In this document: positions 42,313 through 43,994 of the stretch, one piece after another | Position numbering within the stretch: position 1 is the first letter of the stretch | How the letters are laid out: the number at the start of each line of letters is the position of its first letter | Origin: JACRLW01 sp050181465 | GTDB lineage: Bacteria > Planctomycetota > UBA1135 > UBA2386 | NCBI GenBank assembly: GCA_050181465.1 | Contig: JBFXDD010000035.1 | Span: 1 to 43,994 of the forward strand | DNA length: 43,994 nt | Direction: 5' to 3' | Position numbers and translations under genes: made by a program | The notes under the pieces: model-generated | What the model saw: only the letters and a program-made list of their open reading frames with translations | What the model was told of the DNA's origin: nothing | Database searches by the model: none

Positions 42313-43842
42313 ATGACCGAAGCCAGCAAGCGCCTCGTCCAGAAGCTCTGGAGCTACTGCCAGGTCCTCCGCGACGACGGCCTCAGCTACCAGGACTACC
42401 TGGAGCAGTTGACGTTCCTACTGTTCCTCAAGATGGCCGACGAGCGCGAGAAGCTCACCGGCGAAGAGCAGGCAATCCCGAAGCGCTACCGCTGGGCCGA
42501 CCTCGCAAGCACCCAGATGGAAGGCAGCAAGCTCGAGCAGCACTACCGCAAGACTCTGCAAGTGCTGGGTATCGAGAGCGGCATGCTCGGCCTGATCTTC
42601 CGCAAGGCGCAGAACAAGATCCAAGACCCGGCGAAGCTGCGGCAGCTCATTGTCGAACTGATCGGCAAGGAGGAGTGGCTCAGCCTCACATCCGACGTGA
42701 AGGGCGACGCCTACGAGGGCTTGCTCGAACGCAACGCGCAGGACGTGAAGGGCGGCGCCGGACAGTACTTCACGCCTCGCCCGTTGATCGACGCCATGGT
42801 CGAGTGCGTCGTGCCGAAGCCCGGCGAGATCGTCGCGGATCCAGCCTGCGGCACCGGCGGATTCCTGCTGGCCGCGCACAGCTACCTCGCGCGCACCTAC
42901 AAGCTCGACCGCGATCAGAAGAAGCACCTCCGCTACAAGGCGCTACGCGGAGTCGAATTGGTTGATGGCGTCTCGCGCTTGTGTGCGATGAACCTGCTGC
43001 TTCACGGCGTGGGACCGACCGACGACGAGCACGAGCCTCCGCTGATCACGGAGGACGCACTGCGCAACGAACCGAAGGACCACGCCGACGTGGTGCTGAC
43101 GAACCCTCCGTTCGGGAAGAAGTCGAGCATCACCGTAGTCAACGAGGAGGGCGACACTGACAAGGAGTCGCTGACCTACAACCGGCCGGACTTCTGGACG
43201 ACGACCTCGAACAAGCAGCTCAACTTCGTCCAGCACGTGAAGTCGCTGCTGAAGATACGGGGCCGTGCCGCCGTCGTCGTGCCCGACAACGTGCTGTTCG
43301 AGGGTGGCGCCGGCGAGGTTGTGCGGCGCAAGCTGCTGCACGAGTGCGACGTGCACACCCTGCTGCGCCTGCCGACCGGGATCTTCTACGCGCAGGGCGT
43401 GAAGGCGAACGTGCTGTTCTTCGACCGCAAGCCAGGCAGTGAGAAGCCGTGGACGAAGACCATGTGGGTCTACGACCTTCGCACGAACGTGCACTTCACG
43501 CTGAAGACGAAGCGCATGACGCGTGCTGACCTCGACGAGTTCGTCGGTTGCTACCGGCCCGAGAACCGCCAGAAGCGGAGGGCAACGTGGTCGGAGGAGA
43601 CGCCGGAAGGGCGATGGCGGCCCTACGCGCTGGACGAGATCCTGGCCCGAGACAAGGTCAGCTTGGATCTGTTCTGGCTGCGCGACGAGAGCCTGGAGGA
43701 CTCAGCGAACCTGCCGGACCCCCACGTCCTCGCCGAGGAGATCGCCGACGACCTGCGGTCCGCGCTGGAGCAGATCGAGAGCGTGCTCATCGATCTACCT
43801 CGACCAGACGTTCTTCAACGCGATGGAAATCGCGTGGACTGA
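42313..43842 (+). CDS. hsdM: Type I restriction-modification N6-adenine methyltransferase subunit M
   Basis: HsdM methylates adenine in the recognition site and shields host DNA. The 509-residue protein has an HsdM N-terminal helical domain (RLVQKLWSYCQVLRDDGLSY, QLTFLLFLKMADERE), AGQYFTPRPLI (149-159), SAM motif I DPACGTGG (176-183) and catalytic motif IV NPPF (264-267). The C-terminus has the helical bundle that contacts HsdS. It looks complete. Its place at the end of the operon, after fic, differs from the common hsdM-hsdS-hsdR order. Confidence 0.96.
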   Translation: MTEASKRLVQKLWSYCQVLRDDGLSYQDYLEQLTFLLFLKMADEREKLTGEEQAIPKRYRWADLASTQMEGSKLEQHYRKTLQVLGIESGMLGLIFRKAQNKIQDPAKLRQLIVELIGKEEWLSLTSDVKGDAYEGLLERNAQDVKGGAGQYFTPRPLIDAMVECVVPKPGEIVADPACGTGGFLLAAHSYLARTYKLDRDQKKHLRYKALRGVELVDGVSRLCAMNLLLHGVGPTDDEHEPPLITEDALRNEPKDHADVVLTNPPFGKKSSITVVNEEGDTDKESLTYNRPDFWTTTSNKQLNFVQHVKSLLKIRGRAAVVVPDNVLFEGGAGEVVRRKLLHECDVHTLLRLPTGIFYAQGVKANVLFFDRKPGSEKPWTKTMWVYDLRTNVHFTLKTKRMTRADLDEFVGCYRPENRQKRRATWSEETPEGRWRPYALDEILARDKVSLDLFWLRDESLEDSANLPDPHVLAEEIADDLRSALEQIESVLIDLPRPDVLQRDGNRVD

Positions 43843-43879
43843 TCCGCCTCACGCCTTAGCAACATGCCGGACCTGCTCC

Positions 43880-43993
43880 TCAATCCTGCATCGGCTGCTC
43901 GATCACTTCGTAGGTCCCGCTACCGCGACCGACTTCGCGGATGCGACCGGTCTCGACCAGCACCTGCCACACTTCGGCGGGGTATTGCTTGGG
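43880..43993 (-). CDS. C-terminal end of an unknown protein, possibly winged helix (partial)
   Basis: A minus-strand frame enters from the right edge and ends at the TGA at 43880-43882. Its last 37 residues include AEVWQVLVETGRIREVGRGS, then GTYEVIEQPMQD, which looks like the wing of a winged-helix DNA-binding domain (G-R-G-S-G-T-Y). It is convergent with hsdM across 37 bases. Too little is visible to name it. Confidence 0.5.
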   Translation of the reverse strand, partial: PKQYPAEVWQVLVETGRIREVGRGSGTYEVIEQPMQD

Positions 43994-43994
43994 C

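Noticed and set aside
29592..43994. CRISPR array or integrase to explain the island
   Set aside because: No regularly spaced repeats and no recombinase motif were found in this region.

Overview
The window is high-GC bacterial chromosome, about 44 kb, with one 100-base run of N. Its overall style suggests a planctomycete or a close relative: large secreted proteins of unknown family, TPR proteins, tandem YfhO-type membrane proteins, an ATP-synthase operon led by AtpZ/AtpI-like genes, and many starts with no clear Shine-Dalgarno. That assignment is inference; no rRNA gene is present.

Region 1 (1-2877, minus strand) is the start of an F-type ATP synthase operon: atpZ-like, atpI-like, atpB, atpE, and atpF running off the left edge. 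The N gap lies inside it and is flanked by two identical 127-bp copies of the atpZ 3' end, which looks like an unmerged contig overlap. Region 2 (3077-13137) holds housekeeping and envelope genes: two exported proteins of unknown function, hslU without hslV, a sigma factor / putative anti-sigma / exported protein operon with 4-base overlaps, a coiled-coil lipoprotein, ndk, a sulfotransferase and an NFACT (RqcH-like) protein. Region 3 (13283-26191) has a TPR protein coupled to an Fe-S RlmD-like methyltransferase, a block of intergenic repeats, a TPR lipoprotein, then rnpA-yidD running directly into three tandem YfhO-family membrane proteins. Region 4 (26209-29448, minus strand) is phoB-phoR-phoU, preceded by a four-heptamer, 11-bp-periodic Pho box.

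Region 5 (29592-29970) is a tmRNA gene (ssrA) on the plus strand, with tag ANTHYSLAA and a perfect 12-bp hairpin after it. Region 6 (about 30339-43842) lies downstream of the tmRNA and looks like an accessory or defence island: a DUF4062-STAND NTPase-TPR protein, a structured intergenic element, a secreted tandem-repeat/beta-lactamase-fold hydrolase, and a type I restriction-modification locus in the order hsdR-hsdS-fic-hsdM. The window ends in the 3' end of a minus-strand gene that may encode a winged helix.

The strongest candidates for little-described biology are the DUF4062-STAND-TPR gene beside a fic-containing type I R-M operon next to ssrA, the polyglycine-hydrolase-like exported protein, the intergenic repeat family, and the rnpA-yidD-YfhO arrangement. 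All homology calls come from reading motifs by eye; no database search was run.
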